Positions 23,774 through 33,717 of a stretch of 64,000 bases of DNA are shown in pieces; the first letter of the stretch is position 1, and every line of letters begins with the position of its first letter. Origin of the DNA: CAWGJF01 sp963715745 (GTDB lineage Bacteria; Bacteroidota; Ignavibacteria; Ignavibacteriales; Ignavibacteriaceae); NCBI GenBank assembly GCA_963715745.1, contig OY970271.1, positions 1,054,001-1,118,000 on the forward strand, read 5' to 3'. Position numbers and translations under genes: made by a program. The notes under the pieces were generated by a model that was not told the DNA's origin, searched no databases, and saw only the letters and a list, made by a program, of their open reading frames with translations.

Positions 23774-24607
23774 TTAGTTGTTTATTTCTGCTAAATCTTT
23801 ACTTAATATTTTTAATGAAACCACAAATGACAATACAATTAAAAATGAACCAAACAAAACATCGGTTGCATAATGTGCACCGATAACAATTCTGCTTAGA
23901 CAAACCAAAACTCCCCACATACAAATAAGAGAAATTACAAACGATTTTATTATTGGCTTTTTATCCCAGACAAGTATGACAAGAGGTAAAAGCATAAAAC
24001 TCATTGCTGCATGACCGGACGGAAAGGATTGGTTGCCTTTTATTCCGTTCGGTAAATACCAGGCAGTAAAATTTGTGAAAAGAGCATTAAGATCTCTGAA
24101 GCGAACTCTTCCCCAGAATATTTTTAAAGGTTGAACAAAAAATATGTAGCCGATTAATCCGGTTAATAAAGCTGACTTCGCAAATGTTTTAATTTTTAAA
24201 GTTGAGTTAATGTTTATTTTGTATTGCAGAATTATATAAATCAGAATAAATATTAAAACTGAAAGTACGGTTAAAAATTTATTTTGATTAAAAAGCAGCA
24301 AAGGATTGGAATCATAAAAGAAAACCAGGTTAGCTGAGTAAAGAATGAGAAATGTGGTGACTAAAGCTGAACAAATAATTATTATAAATCTGAATTTGTT
24401 TTGATATGAATTATTATTGAAACCCCAAATGATGCTTGCAATAATTAAAACAAAAAATCCGGGTAATTCACCGTATTGCTGAATAAATATTGCAAAGCTA
24501 TTATCCGGATTATAAAGTGATTTTGAGATATCAAGGTCATTTAATAGAAATGAAGAAATTATTATAAGCAAAATAAAAGCTGACAAAAGTAGTATCTTCG
24601 TTTTCAT
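23774..24607 (-). CDS. PAP2-family membrane phosphatase
   Basis: 277 residues, about seven to eight membrane helices. The acid-phosphatase motifs C2 (PSGHAAMS) and C3 (SRIVIGAHYATDVLFG) are intact and contain the catalytic His residues. Motif C1 reads KIFWGRVRF, where the usual Pro after the Arg is Phe. Likely acts on a lipid phosphate or undecaprenyl pyrophosphate at the periplasmic face. Convergent with the lipoprotein gene, three bases apart. Confidence 0.85.
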   Translation of the reverse strand: MKTKILLLSAFILLIIISSFLLNDLDISKSLYNPDNSFAIFIQQYGELPGFFVLIIASIIWGFNNNSYQNKFRFIIIICSALVTTFLILYSANLVFFYDSNPLLLFNQNKFLTVLSVLIFILIYIILQYKININSTLKIKTFAKSALLTGLIGYIFFVQPLKIFWGRVRFRDLNALFTNFTAWYLPNGIKGNQSFPSGHAAMSFMLLPLVILVWDKKPIIKSFVISLICMWGVLVCLSRIVIGAHYATDVLFGSFLIVLSFVVSLKILSKDLAEINN

Positions 24608-24764
24608 TAATCGATTATTTCAAATAGAAGAATATCCTGATCATTAAATTATTTCTTTTAGTGGGGAAATCTTAATGTTTCCTTGATTTTTTTGTGAGAA
24701 ATTTGAACTAATTTAAAGTTCTAATCTCATCTTCTTTTTAATATGTGTATTAATTGAGGACTAA

Positions 24765-27248
24765 ATGTCATTCTTAAAAAAATATTTTAGCTGGATACAG
24801 AAAGATAATCCGGTTGGTGAAATTGAACGCTATCCTGAAATTGATGAAAATGGTGAAACATCAGTAAAGGGAATTTATATTGTAGGTGATCTGACTGGTA
24901 TTCCATTATTAAAACTTGCTGCGGAAAGTGGTAAGAAAATAATTGATAAAATTATATCAAATCCAGATTTCAATAAGCAAAAGGATAAAGTAAAAGAAAA
25001 TGAGGTTTATGATATCATAATAATTGGTGCCGGACCCGGTGGAATTTCAGCAGGGCTTGAAGCACAAAAACAGAAATTGAAATTTACAATTCTCGAATCA
25101 GCACAAAAGTTTAATACGATAATAAACTTTCCAAAAGCCAAACCGATTTTTGCTGAACCATCAGATTTTAATCAGGAAGCAGATTTAAAAATTAATGACG
25201 GCACAAAGGAATCTTTGTTAGATGAACTTTACTCTCAAATAAAAAAAGCAAACCTACCGATAGTTGAAGGTGTAATGGTCGAGGAAATTAATAAAAAGAA
25301 TGGCTTCTTCGAACTCAAAACAAAAAAAGAGAACTATCAAGCACTAAGAGTAATTCTTGCAATTGGAAAATCCGGGAATGCAAGAATGCTGAAAGTTCCG
25401 GGAGAAAACCTTCCTAAAGTTTACAACAGACTTTTTGATCCCGCAGATGCAAAAGACGAAAATGTTCTGGTTGTTGGCGGTGGGGATTCTGCACTGGAAA
25501 CAGCAATTGCAACCGCTGAGTACGCAAAGTCAGTAACGATCTCTTACAGGAAATCTGAATTCTCAAGACCGAAAGAAGGTAATGCTGAAAAATTAAAACG
25601 ACTTGTAGAATCAGGAAAAATTAAACTGATGATGCAGACAGAAGTAAAAGAAATAAAAGAGAATTCAGTCATTCTAAAAAATAAAACCGGTAATGAAGAA
25701 GAAATTGAAAACTCAATGGTCTTTGTAATGATCGGGAAAGAATTGCCGGTTGAGTTTTTCAAACGAAGCGGTATTAAGATGGAAGGCGAACTTTCACTTA
25801 CTTCGAAACTTCAGTTTGCTTTGCTTGTGCTTGTTGCAGGAGTAATTTATTTCGGTAAAAGCAGTGCCGAACTTTACAATCATTTTTTTGGAAAAATCGA
25901 TTCTATCTCATCAATTTTTACAAATCTGTTCAAAGCAGAATTCTGGTCTAAGTTTATTTCTTTCCCGGTTTATGTAGCTGGCACTCTTTCCGGAGGTGTA
26001 AAAATCTGGGAGGTAACAAAATATATTAATGCTTTTGTTGCTTACTTCAGTTTCTGGGGAGTTATTCTTCTTGGAAGTTATCTGCTGATAAAATTCTTAA
26101 AAGACAATTCAAAAAATTTTCATTTCGATTGGAAAACTTTTAAATATTCTTATTTCATAATTATCGCTGCGTTCTTTGCTCTTATTTATTTTGGAGGAAG
26201 ATATTTTGGCTGGGAATTACTTGGCAAATCTCAAACATTCTGGTATACAGGCTTGTATTCTTTAACAATATTGATTTTCGGACTTCGGAGAATCAAAATG
26301 AAACCGACAAAATATATCAAGCTTCAAACCTGGTCATTAATATTAATACAGGCTCTTCCTCTTTTCATTTTACCTGAGTTTGTTTTCCCGGCTCTTGGAA
26401 AAGCCGGTTTGCTCGGAAATCAAAATGGTTTCTGGTTTTCACAGGTTTTTCCAAATCAAAGTTACTGGCGGAGTTACGGATTCATACTTGCATGGCCTTT
26501 AAACTTTTCAAACCTTTATAATGGAAATATCACAACTTTCTGGCTGGTGTTCAGCTTATTCCAGACATTTGTTTTTATTCCTTTCATTGTTTACAAATGG
26601 GGAAAAGGAGCTTACTGCGGATGGATTTGTTCCTGCGGTGCAATGGCGGAAACCCTTGGAGATGAATACAGAACTCTTGCACCACACGGATCGAAAGCAA
26701 AAAAGTGGGAGAACTTCGGTCAGTGGGCTTTGCTTGCAGCTTTTGTAATCACAGGAATAAAATTATTGAGTGTACTATTTAATGTTGAAATTCCGATTAT
26801 CAATGAAAATGTGAGCTATGTCGCCGACTTCTTCCAAAAATTTTATTATATAGGAATTGATGTAATTTTTGCAGGAGTGCTTGGAGTTGGTGTTTATTTC
26901 TTTTTAAGCGGAAGAGTATGGTGCAGATTTGGTTGCCCGCTTGCAGCTTTAATGCATATTTATTCAAGGTTTTCGCGTTACAGAATTTTTGCAGAAAAGA
27001 AAAAATGTATCTCCTGCAATATTTGTACAAAAGTATGTCACATGGGGATAGATGTAATGAACTATGCTAATAAAGGAATACCGATGAATGATGTTGAATG
27101 TGTAAGATGTTCTGCCTGCGTAGTAAACTGTCCTACCCAGGTTCTTTCATTCGGTTCACTGCCTGAAAGTGATTTAGATAACAAATTATACAAAGATTTG
27201 AAGATCAATTTTGAAAACAAATCGTCAAACTGGGGAAGCGGATTATAA
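24765..27248 (+). CDS. Fused flavin/NAD(P) oxidoreductase-membrane polyferredoxin
   Basis: 827 residues. Residues about 83-325 are a thioredoxin-reductase-like FAD/NAD(P) module: IIIIGAGPGGISAG (FAD, about 88-93) and VLVVGGGDSALETA (NAD(P), about 236). The first 60 residues (KGIYIVGDLTGIPLLKLAAE) resemble the GD-containing C-terminal motif of such enzymes. From about 340 several membrane helices follow, with NapH/NosR-like Cys motifs YCGWICSCGAMAE and WCRFGCPLAALM. Two 4Fe-4S clusters close the protein: CISCNICTKVCHMG (about 748) and CVRCSACVVNCP (about 779). It should carry electrons from NAD(P)H through flavin to Fe-S centres across or along the membrane. The stop is 20 bases before zwf, suggesting a shared operon and NADPH as donor. 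Confidence 0.85.
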   Translation: MSFLKKYFSWIQKDNPVGEIERYPEIDENGETSVKGIYIVGDLTGIPLLKLAAESGKKIIDKIISNPDFNKQKDKVKENEVYDIIIIGAGPGGISAGLEAQKQKLKFTILESAQKFNTIINFPKAKPIFAEPSDFNQEADLKINDGTKESLLDELYSQIKKANLPIVEGVMVEEINKKNGFFELKTKKENYQALRVILAIGKSGNARMLKVPGENLPKVYNRLFDPADAKDENVLVVGGGDSALETAIATAEYAKSVTISYRKSEFSRPKEGNAEKLKRLVESGKIKLMMQTEVKEIKENSVILKNKTGNEEEIENSMVFVMIGKELPVEFFKRSGIKMEGELSLTSKLQFALLVLVAGVIYFGKSSAELYNHFFGKIDSISSIFTNLFKAEFWSKFISFPVYVAGTLSGGVKIWEVTKYINAFVAYFSFWGVILLGSYLLIKFLKDNSKNFHFDWKTFKYSYFIIIAAFFALIYFGGRYFGWELLGKSQTFWYTGLYSLTILIFGLRRIKMKPTKYIKLQTWSLILIQALPLFILPEFVFPALGKAGLLGNQNGFWFSQVFPNQSYWRSYGFILAWPLNFSNLYNGNITTFWLVFSLFQTFVFIPFIVYKWGKGAYCGWICSCGAMAETLGDEYRTLAPHGSKAKKWENFGQWALLAAFVITGIKLLSVLFNVEIPIINENVSYVADFFQKFYYIGIDVIFAGVLGVGVYFFLSGRVWCRFGCPLAALMHIYSRFSRYRIFAEKKKCISCNICTKVCHMGIDVMNYANKGIPMNDVECVRCSACVVNCPTQVLSFGSLPESDLDNKLYKDLKINFENKSSNWGSGL

Positions 27249-27268
27249 AATATTTTTTGGAATAGTAA

Positions 27269-28798
27269 ATGCGTAAACCTGAAAATCATATACTTGTAAT
27301 TTTTGGTGCATCAGGAGATCTGACTTACAGAAAATTAATACCGGCTGTTTATGATCTTTATAAACAAAAACTATTACCGGAAAAGTTTGATGTGCTTGGT
27401 GTAAGTCGTACAAAATTCTCTGATGATAAATTCAGAGAAAAAATGAAAGATGGAATAAAAAAATATTCTAACTTTAAGGAAGATGATGGAAAACTGATTG
27501 ATGATTTTCTTAAAACTCTTTCATACTTTGCAATTGATACTCAAAACCTGGAGGATTTCAAAAAGCTAAAAAATCATCTTGAAAAATTAGATGGTGAGTT
27601 GGAAACAAATGGTAACACGATTTTCTATCTTTCAACCCCGCCCAATCTTTATGGGGTAATTCCAACATTGCTTGGCAAAGTCGGCTTAAACAATTCAACA
27701 AACGGAAACTGGAAAAAACTGATTGTTGAAAAACCATTCGGTTATGATCTGGAATCTGCAATTGATCTGAATAAAAAACTTCTGAAATTCTTCAAAGAAG
27801 AACAGATTTACAGGATCGATCACTATCTTGGAAAAGAAACTGTTCAGAATGTTTTGGTTACCAGATTTTCAAACGGAATTTTTGAACCACTCTGGAATCG
27901 GAATTATGTTCATCATGTTGAAATAACTTCAGCCGAAAATATCGGTGTAGAAAACCGCGGTGGTTATTATGAATCTTCCGGGGCATTGCGCGATATGGTT
28001 CAGAATCATCTACTTCAGCTTACCGGCTTGATTGCCATGGAACCACCTTCATCATTCGATTCAAATTCTCTGAGAAATGAAATGGTAAAAGTATTTCATT
28101 CTTTAAGACCATACAGTGGTGAAACAGTTGCAAAGGAAGTTATCCGCGGACAGTATGGTTCAGCCACTGTTAGAGGAGAAAAAGTAGCCGCTTACAGAGA
28201 AGAAAAAGGAGTTGATCCGGAATCACGAACAGAAACTTATGCTGCATTAAAATTTTATATAGATAATTGGCGCTGGGGTGGAGTTCCTTTTTATATAAGA
28301 ACCGGCAAAAGACTTCCAACTAGAGTTACTGAAGTTGTTATTCACTTTAAACCCACACCGCATTTTCTATTTTCACAGCAGGATCTTTGTAATTCCTGCA
28401 ATCAACTTGTGATCAGAATTCAACCAGATGAAGGGATATTGTTAAAAGTTGGAATGAAAGTTCCGGGACAGGGATTTGAAATTCAGAATGTTAATATGGA
28501 CTTCCATTATTCTGATCTGTCAAATACTTACCTGCCAACTGCGTATGAAAGATTAATTCATGATTGTATGATTGGTGACTCAACATTATATCAAAGAGGT
28601 GACGCTGTTGAAGCAGCATGGAAGTTTGTCGATCCGATTTTAAATGCCTGGAAAGATGATCATAAAGTACCGGTTTATGGTTATCCTGCAGGAACATGGG
28701 GACCTGAACACGCCGATGATCTCATTGAAGAAATTGGAATGACCTGGCGATATCCGTGTAAAAACTTAGCAAATGATGGTATCTATTGTGAACTGTAG
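27269..28798 (+). CDS. zwf: Glucose-6-phosphate 1-dehydrogenase
   Basis: 509 residues, the normal length. Catalyses glucose 6-phosphate to 6-phosphogluconolactone with NADP (or NAD) reduction. The nucleotide-binding loop is VIFGASGDLTYRKLIPAVYD and the substrate/catalytic motif RIDHYLGKETVQNVLVTRFS. Downstream motifs WGGVPFYIRTGKRLP and DAVEAAWKFVDPI are also typical. Second gene of an apparent operon leading into pgl, tal and pgi. Confidence 0.97.
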   Translation: MRKPENHILVIFGASGDLTYRKLIPAVYDLYKQKLLPEKFDVLGVSRTKFSDDKFREKMKDGIKKYSNFKEDDGKLIDDFLKTLSYFAIDTQNLEDFKKLKNHLEKLDGELETNGNTIFYLSTPPNLYGVIPTLLGKVGLNNSTNGNWKKLIVEKPFGYDLESAIDLNKKLLKFFKEEQIYRIDHYLGKETVQNVLVTRFSNGIFEPLWNRNYVHHVEITSAENIGVENRGGYYESSGALRDMVQNHLLQLTGLIAMEPPSSFDSNSLRNEMVKVFHSLRPYSGETVAKEVIRGQYGSATVRGEKVAAYREEKGVDPESRTETYAALKFYIDNWRWGGVPFYIRTGKRLPTRVTEVVIHFKPTPHFLFSQQDLCNSCNQLVIRIQPDEGILLKVGMKVPGQGFEIQNVNMDFHYSDLSNTYLPTAYERLIHDCMIGDSTLYQRGDAVEAAWKFVDPILNAWKDDHKVPVYGYPAGTWGPEHADDLIEEIGMTWRYPCKNLANDGIYCEL

Positions 28799-28801
28799 TT
28801 C

Positions 28802-29521
28802 ATGTTAAAAATATTTAAAAATAAGTATAACCTTGCTGATTTCTTCTGTGAAGAGTTACTAAAATTAAATATGGAGAAAGATCAGTTGAATATCGCTCTT
28901 TCAGGTGGAAGTACACCTAAAGTTGTTTTTCAGACTCTTGCTGAAAAATATAAAAGCAAAATTGATTGGAATCGAATTCATATTTTCTGGGGTGATGAAA
29001 GATGCGTGCCTCCTCAAAGTGATGAAAGTAATTATGGAATGACGAAAAAATATCTTATTGATTACATTGACATTCCGCAAAAAAATGTTCATTCTGTAGA
29101 TGGAAACAATAATCCGGAAAACGAAGCAATTCGATATTCGGATGAAATAAAAAAAATAGTTCCTCTAAAGAATGGTTTCCCTAAATTTGATCTGGTTATG
29201 CTTGGAATCGGTGAAGATGGGCATACTGCTTCAATATTTCCGGATCAAATGGATTTGCTGAATTCGGATAAAGTTTGTGAAGTAGCTGTTCATTCAGAAA
29301 CAGAACAGAAAAGAATAACTTTAACGGGAAAAGCAATCAATAATGCAGAAAAAATAATTTTTTTGGTTACAGGAGAAAGCAAGGCTGAAATAATTAAAGT
29401 ATTATTTCAAAAAGTTGAATCAAAAATGAAAAAATATCCTGCGGCAAATATTAAACCGGTAAATGGTAACCTTGAATTCTTATTAGATCAAAATGCTGCA
29501 CAACTATTAATAAGGAGTTAA
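28802..29521 (+). CDS. pgl: 6-phosphogluconolactonase
   Basis: 239 residues of the DevB/Pgl family. Hydrolyses the lactone made by Zwf. Motifs: ALSGGSTPKVVFQTLAEKY, WNRIHIFWGDERCVPPQSD followed by ESNYGM, and LGIGEDGHTASIFPD. Begins 3 bases after the zwf stop, so co-translated or at least co-transcribed. Confidence 0.95.
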   Translation: MLKIFKNKYNLADFFCEELLKLNMEKDQLNIALSGGSTPKVVFQTLAEKYKSKIDWNRIHIFWGDERCVPPQSDESNYGMTKKYLIDYIDIPQKNVHSVDGNNNPENEAIRYSDEIKKIVPLKNGFPKFDLVMLGIGEDGHTASIFPDQMDLLNSDKVCEVAVHSETEQKRITLTGKAINNAEKIIFLVTGESKAEIIKVLFQKVESKMKKYPAANIKPVNGNLEFLLDQNAAQLLIRS

Positions 29522-29606
29522 AATCTGGTTAAAAAATTTTATGTAAATTTTGAAAGCAATTTTAAATAATAGAAAAAATTAGTCAATAAAATAAAACGAG
29601 GAAGAT

Positions 29607-30710
29607 ATGAGTAAGTTAAATGAATTAGCAAAAATAGGACAATCGGTATGGCTTGATTTTATAAGCAGAAAAATTTTAATAAGCGGAGAACTAATAAAGC
29701 TTAGAGAAAATGGTTTACGCGGAATGACATCAAACCCTACAATTTTTGATAAGGCAATTTCCAAAAGCACAGATTATGATGAAGACATAAAAGAACTGGT
29801 TAGCAAGGGTTTATCAATTGAAGATATTTATGAGAAACTTGCATTAAAGGATATAGGAATTGCTGCTGATGAAATGAGGCAGGTTTACAACGACACAGAT
29901 GGACTCGATGGCTATATCAGCATTGAAGTTAATCCGCTTCTTGCCAACAACACAAAAGAAACTATTGACCAGGCAAAACATCTTTTCAAAGCATTGGGCA
30001 GACCAAATATTATGATAAAAATTCCCGGCACTGAAGAAGGACTTCCTGCTATAACTGAAGTTCTTGGTTCGGGAATTAATGTGAATGTAACTTTAATCTT
30101 CAGCACTGAAAGATACAGGAAAGTTGTTGAAGCTTTTATGGCAGGACTTGAAAAATATGATGCCGATGGTGGAGATATTAGCAGGCATGCGTCAGTAGCT
30201 TCTTTTTTTGTAAGCAGGGTTGATACTGCAGTTGACAAAGAGTTAGAAGCAAAAGGGAATAAAGATCTTCTTGGAAAAATTGCTGTTGCGAATTCAAAAA
30301 TCGCTTACGAAATTTCTGAGGAAATGTTTAACAGTGACAGATGGAAAGATCTTGAAGCTAAAGGTGCAAGAAAGCAGAGACTGCTTTGGGCAAGCACCAG
30401 CACTAAAAACCCAAATTATTCAGATGTACTTTATATTGATGAATTAATTGGACCGGATACAGTAAACACAATGCCTCCTGATACAATCGATGCATTTGTA
30501 GATCATGGGAAAGTAGAACTTACACTAAATAAAGGAATTGATGAAGCTAAGACGCAGATAAAAAAACTGAAAGAACTTGGGATAGATATTAATAAAGTGA
30601 CTGATAAACTCTTGGTCGATGGAGTAAAATCTTTTTCTGATTCTTTTGAATCATTGCTCGGCAGTCTTAAAGATAAGGTGAAAAAGATAAAACAAGAGGT
30701 TAATGCATGA
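29607..30710 (+). CDS. tal: Transaldolase
   Basis: 367 residues, the longer TalB-like type found in TAL-PGI fusion enzymes. Transfers a dihydroxyacetone unit between sugar phosphates in the pentose phosphate pathway. Motifs: GMTSNPTIFDKAIS, the Schiff-base Lys in IMIKIPGTEEGLPA, NVNVTLIFSTERY, and KQRLLWASTSTKNPNY. Its TGA overlaps the pgi ATG (ATGA), consistent with an ancestral or split TAL-PGI arrangement. AACGAGGAAG precedes the start. Confidence 0.95.
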   Translation: MSKLNELAKIGQSVWLDFISRKILISGELIKLRENGLRGMTSNPTIFDKAISKSTDYDEDIKELVSKGLSIEDIYEKLALKDIGIAADEMRQVYNDTDGLDGYISIEVNPLLANNTKETIDQAKHLFKALGRPNIMIKIPGTEEGLPAITEVLGSGINVNVTLIFSTERYRKVVEAFMAGLEKYDADGGDISRHASVASFFVSRVDTAVDKELEAKGNKDLLGKIAVANSKIAYEISEEMFNSDRWKDLEAKGARKQRLLWASTSTKNPNYSDVLYIDELIGPDTVNTMPPDTIDAFVDHGKVELTLNKGIDEAKTQIKKLKELGIDINKVTDKLLVDGVKSFSDSFESLLGSLKDKVKKIKQEVNA

Positions 30711-31453
30711 AATATGAATTAGGTAGTTATTCAGATTCAATTGCGGAAAAGGTTTTTGACCTTAGAGACGAAAGAATAGTCGAACGTATTTGGGAGAAAG
30801 ATTTCACCATCTGGGGCAACGATCCGCACGAAATATTTAATCGCCTTGGCTGGCTCAACAGCCCATCGGAGACACTTCAGTCGCTTGATGAAATAACTGA
30901 ATTTGTTGAAGGTGTTAGAAAGGATGGATTCACCGATGCACTTCTGATGGGAATGGGTGGTTCAAGTCTGGCACCGGAAGTTTTCAGCCTGATGTTCGGA
31001 ACTAAAAAAGGTTATCTTAATCTTCATGTTCTTGACAGCACACACCCTGAAGCCGTGCTAGATTATGAAAAAAAGTTAGACCCGGCAAAAACACTTTACA
31101 TTGTTTCAACTAAATCCGGCGGCACTGTAGAAACAATTTCATTTATGAAATACTTTTACAATTTCGCAACGAAAAAAGTCGGGAAAGAAAAAGTTGGAAA
31201 TCACTTTGCTGCAATTACCGATCCCGGCAGCGGACTGGAAAAAACAGCAACTGATCTAAAATTCAGAAAAATATTTTTGAATGATCCTGATATTGGGGGA
31301 AGATATTCTGCACTATCATTATTTGGAACAGTTGCGGCAGCAGTCGTTGGTGTTGATTTAAAAAACTTCTTTTACATGCTTCTGAAATGGCAGAGGCTTG
31401 TAAAATTTCCGGCAATGGAATTTCAAAAAATACCGGCGCGTTACTGGGAGTAA
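30707..31453 (+). CDS. pgi: Glucose-6-phosphate isomerase, N-terminal part (frameshifted gene)
   Basis: The first half of a PGI of the type found in TAL-PGI fusions: MGMGGSSLAPEVFSLMFG, VSTKSGGTVETISFMKYF (phosphosugar-binding) and ITDPGSGLEKTA, then DIGGRYSALSLFGTVAAAVV. After FYMLLK near 31386 the frame turns to nonsense (WQRLVKFPAMEF), while the real continuation (MAEACKISGNGISKN) lies in the next frame. Adding one A to the AAA at 31385-31387 joins them as FYMLLKMAEACK. The intact enzyme interconverts glucose and fructose 6-phosphates. Confidence 0.88.
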   Translation: MKYELGSYSDSIAEKVFDLRDERIVERIWEKDFTIWGNDPHEIFNRLGWLNSPSETLQSLDEITEFVEGVRKDGFTDALLMGMGGSSLAPEVFSLMFGTKKGYLNLHVLDSTHPEAVLDYEKKLDPAKTLYIVSTKSGGTVETISFMKYFYNFATKKVGKEKVGNHFAAITDPGSGLEKTATDLKFRKIFLNDPDIGGRYSALSLFGTVAAAVVGVDLKNFFYMLLKWQRLVKFPAMEFQKIPARYWE

Positions 31454-32385
31454 TTATAGGTGTGCTTGCAAATAACAGAAGGGATAAGATTACATTTATT
31501 TCATCTAAAAGCTTTTCCTACTTTGGTGCATGGGTTGAGCAGCTGATTGCTGAAAGCACAGGTAAAATAGGAAAAGGGATTCTCCCCGTTGATCTGGAAC
31601 CGGTTCAACAAAGCAAAATATATTCTGATGACAGAGTTTTTGTTTATTTCAGAATGAAAGATGATTCGTCACTCGATAATCAAATTGATGATATTAAAAA
31701 AGCCGGACACCCTGTAATCCAAATTGAGCTGAATGATATTTATGATCTGGGAAAAGAATTTTTCAGATGGGAATTTGCTACATCAGTTGTTGGGTGGGTG
31801 ATAGGTATTCAGCCATTTGACCAGCCGAATGTTGAGCAGGCAAAAGTGATTGCAAGAAAAATGATGAAAGAATTCCAGGAGAAAGGAAAGCTTCCCGAAT
31901 TAAATCCTTCAATAGATAAAAATGGAATTAAAGTTTATGGTGATGCAGATGGAAAAACTCCGGCTGAAATGCTGGCAAATTTCCTTTCACAAACTGAAAG
32001 CGGAAAAAACTACATTTGCATCCAGGCTTACTTAAAACCCTCGGATGCAATTTGGAAAGAATTACAAAATCTTCGCGAAAAAATTCTTAAGAAATATAAT
32101 TGTGCAACTACACTTGGTTACGGACCAAGATTTTTGCATTCGACCGGACAATTGCATAAAGGTGATGCGGGTAACGGATTTTTTATTCAGCTTGTTGCTG
32201 ATGGAAAAGAAGATGCTTCAATTCCCGATAATGCAAGCAGTGATGAATCATCTATTTCATTTGGAACATTAATTAAAGCACAATTTCTTGGGGACAGGCA
32301 GGCTTTGATTGAAAGTAAACGAAATGTACTGACTATTGACCTGGGAAATACAATCGATGAATCGCTGACTAAATTGATAGTTTAA
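31387..32385 (+). CDS. pgi: Glucose-6-phosphate isomerase, C-terminal part (frameshifted gene)
   Basis: 332 residues that continue the PGI fold: GALLGVIIGVLANNRRDKIT, ISSKSFSYFGAWVEQLIAES followed by TGKIGKGILPV (active-site region), and YGPRFLHSTGQLHKGDAGNG. This part alone lacks the N-terminal sugar-binding half. Both halves are otherwise well conserved, so either the break is very recent, or it is a sequence error. A loss of the only PGI seen here would cut glycolysis from the pentose phosphate genes beside it. Confidence 0.88.
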   Translation: MAEACKISGNGISKNTGALLGVIIGVLANNRRDKITFISSKSFSYFGAWVEQLIAESTGKIGKGILPVDLEPVQQSKIYSDDRVFVYFRMKDDSSLDNQIDDIKKAGHPVIQIELNDIYDLGKEFFRWEFATSVVGWVIGIQPFDQPNVEQAKVIARKMMKEFQEKGKLPELNPSIDKNGIKVYGDADGKTPAEMLANFLSQTESGKNYICIQAYLKPSDAIWKELQNLREKILKKYNCATTLGYGPRFLHSTGQLHKGDAGNGFFIQLVADGKEDASIPDNASSDESSISFGTLIKAQFLGDRQALIESKRNVLTIDLGNTIDESLTKLIV

Positions 32386-32397
32386 ATTAAATCTTCC

Positions 32398-33618
32398 ATG
32401 CAGGATATTTTCGAAAATATATTGAACTGGCTTCAGGAATATCCTGCCCTTTATTATAACCTTAAGTTCATTGGTGTCTTCGGCCTCGCACTACTTTCCT
32501 ATTTTGTGATTAAATACGTTATTGGTACAGTTGCAAAAAAAATTACTTCCAAAACAAAAACAGATTTAGATGATTTAGTTCTAAGTCAAAAGCTGATCAG
32601 AAGAATTGCTCTTGTTGCTCCTGTATATGTGCTTAACAGATTTTCATACCTTTTACCGCAATTCGAGAATGTAATAGAAATACTTTCCGCAATTTTGATC
32701 GTGTTGATGATAATGCTCATAATAGGTTCAGTCCTTACTTCATACAATGAATTATATGAAAGATTAGGGAAAAGCGCTTACAGACCGATCAAAGGCTATT
32801 TACAGGTTGCTAAAATATTTACTTACTTCTTTGGAGTAATATTTATTATAGGAATTGTTACTGGTCAAAATGTATGGAATTTATTTGCCGGATTAGCTGC
32901 GGCCTCTGCACTTGTACTTTTAATTTTCAGAGATACAATACTTTCCTTTGTGGCGAGCATACAAATAAACACATACGATCTTATCAGGAAAGGAGATTGG
33001 ATTGAAATGAAGAAATACGGTGCCGATGGTGATGTTATTGATATCTCTTTAAATGTGATCAAAGTTCAGAACTGGGATAAAACCCTTGTTGTAATTCCTA
33101 CATATAAATTACTCGAAGAATCTTTTATCAACTGGCGCGGAATGCAGATGACCGGAAGCAGAAGAATCAAACGCGCTATTTTAATTGATGTTAACAGCGT
33201 AAAGTTTTGTGATGAAGAAATGCTGAACCGGTTCAAAAAGTACCGGGTTATTTCTGAATATCTTGAATCCAGGTATGAAGAAATTAAAAAATATAATAAA
33301 GAACACGGCTTTGATGAATCACAGCATATCAATGGCAGAAGGTTGACTAATATCGGAACCTTCCGAATTTACCTGGAAAATTATTTGAAGAAAAGACAGG
33401 ATGTTAACACGGAATTGACATTCATGGTTCGCCACCTCGATCCCGGGCCAACAGGAATCCCGATAGAGATATATGTCTTTGCAGCCACAACTGAATGGGT
33501 AAAATACGAGGGAATTCAAGCTGACATATTTGATCACATTTTTGCAGTCGTTCCTTTATTTGATCTGAAAGTTTTTCAAACTCCAAGTGGAACTGATTTC
33601 AGGTCGTTAAAGGATTAA
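32398..33618 (+). CDS. Mechanosensitive ion channel, YbdG-type MscS family
   Basis: 406 residues: about five membrane helices in the first 190 residues, then the MscS pore/beta domain (FAGLAAASALVLLIFRDTIL, IQINTYDLIRKGDWIEMKKY). The C-terminal region TFRIYLENYLKKRQDVNTEL ... FMVRHLDPGPTGIPIEIYVF and QADIFDHIFAVVPLFDLKVF is specific to the YbdG/miniconductance branch. Protects against osmotic downshock at the inner membrane. Starts 12 bases after pgi and may be the last gene of that operon. Confidence 0.92.
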   Translation: MQDIFENILNWLQEYPALYYNLKFIGVFGLALLSYFVIKYVIGTVAKKITSKTKTDLDDLVLSQKLIRRIALVAPVYVLNRFSYLLPQFENVIEILSAILIVLMIMLIIGSVLTSYNELYERLGKSAYRPIKGYLQVAKIFTYFFGVIFIIGIVTGQNVWNLFAGLAAASALVLLIFRDTILSFVASIQINTYDLIRKGDWIEMKKYGADGDVIDISLNVIKVQNWDKTLVVIPTYKLLEESFINWRGMQMTGSRRIKRAILIDVNSVKFCDEEMLNRFKKYRVISEYLESRYEEIKKYNKEHGFDESQHINGRRLTNIGTFRIYLENYLKKRQDVNTELTFMVRHLDPGPTGIPIEIYVFAATTEWVKYEGIQADIFDHIFAVVPLFDLKVFQTPSGTDFRSLKD

Positions 33619-33717
33619 TTATCCGAAAATCTTCATCGTTAATCCAATCTATTAAATCATATTTTTAGCTAAAAAAACGAAGCCCTCAAAATTAAATTAG
33701 GATTTTTCTGTTGTTAT

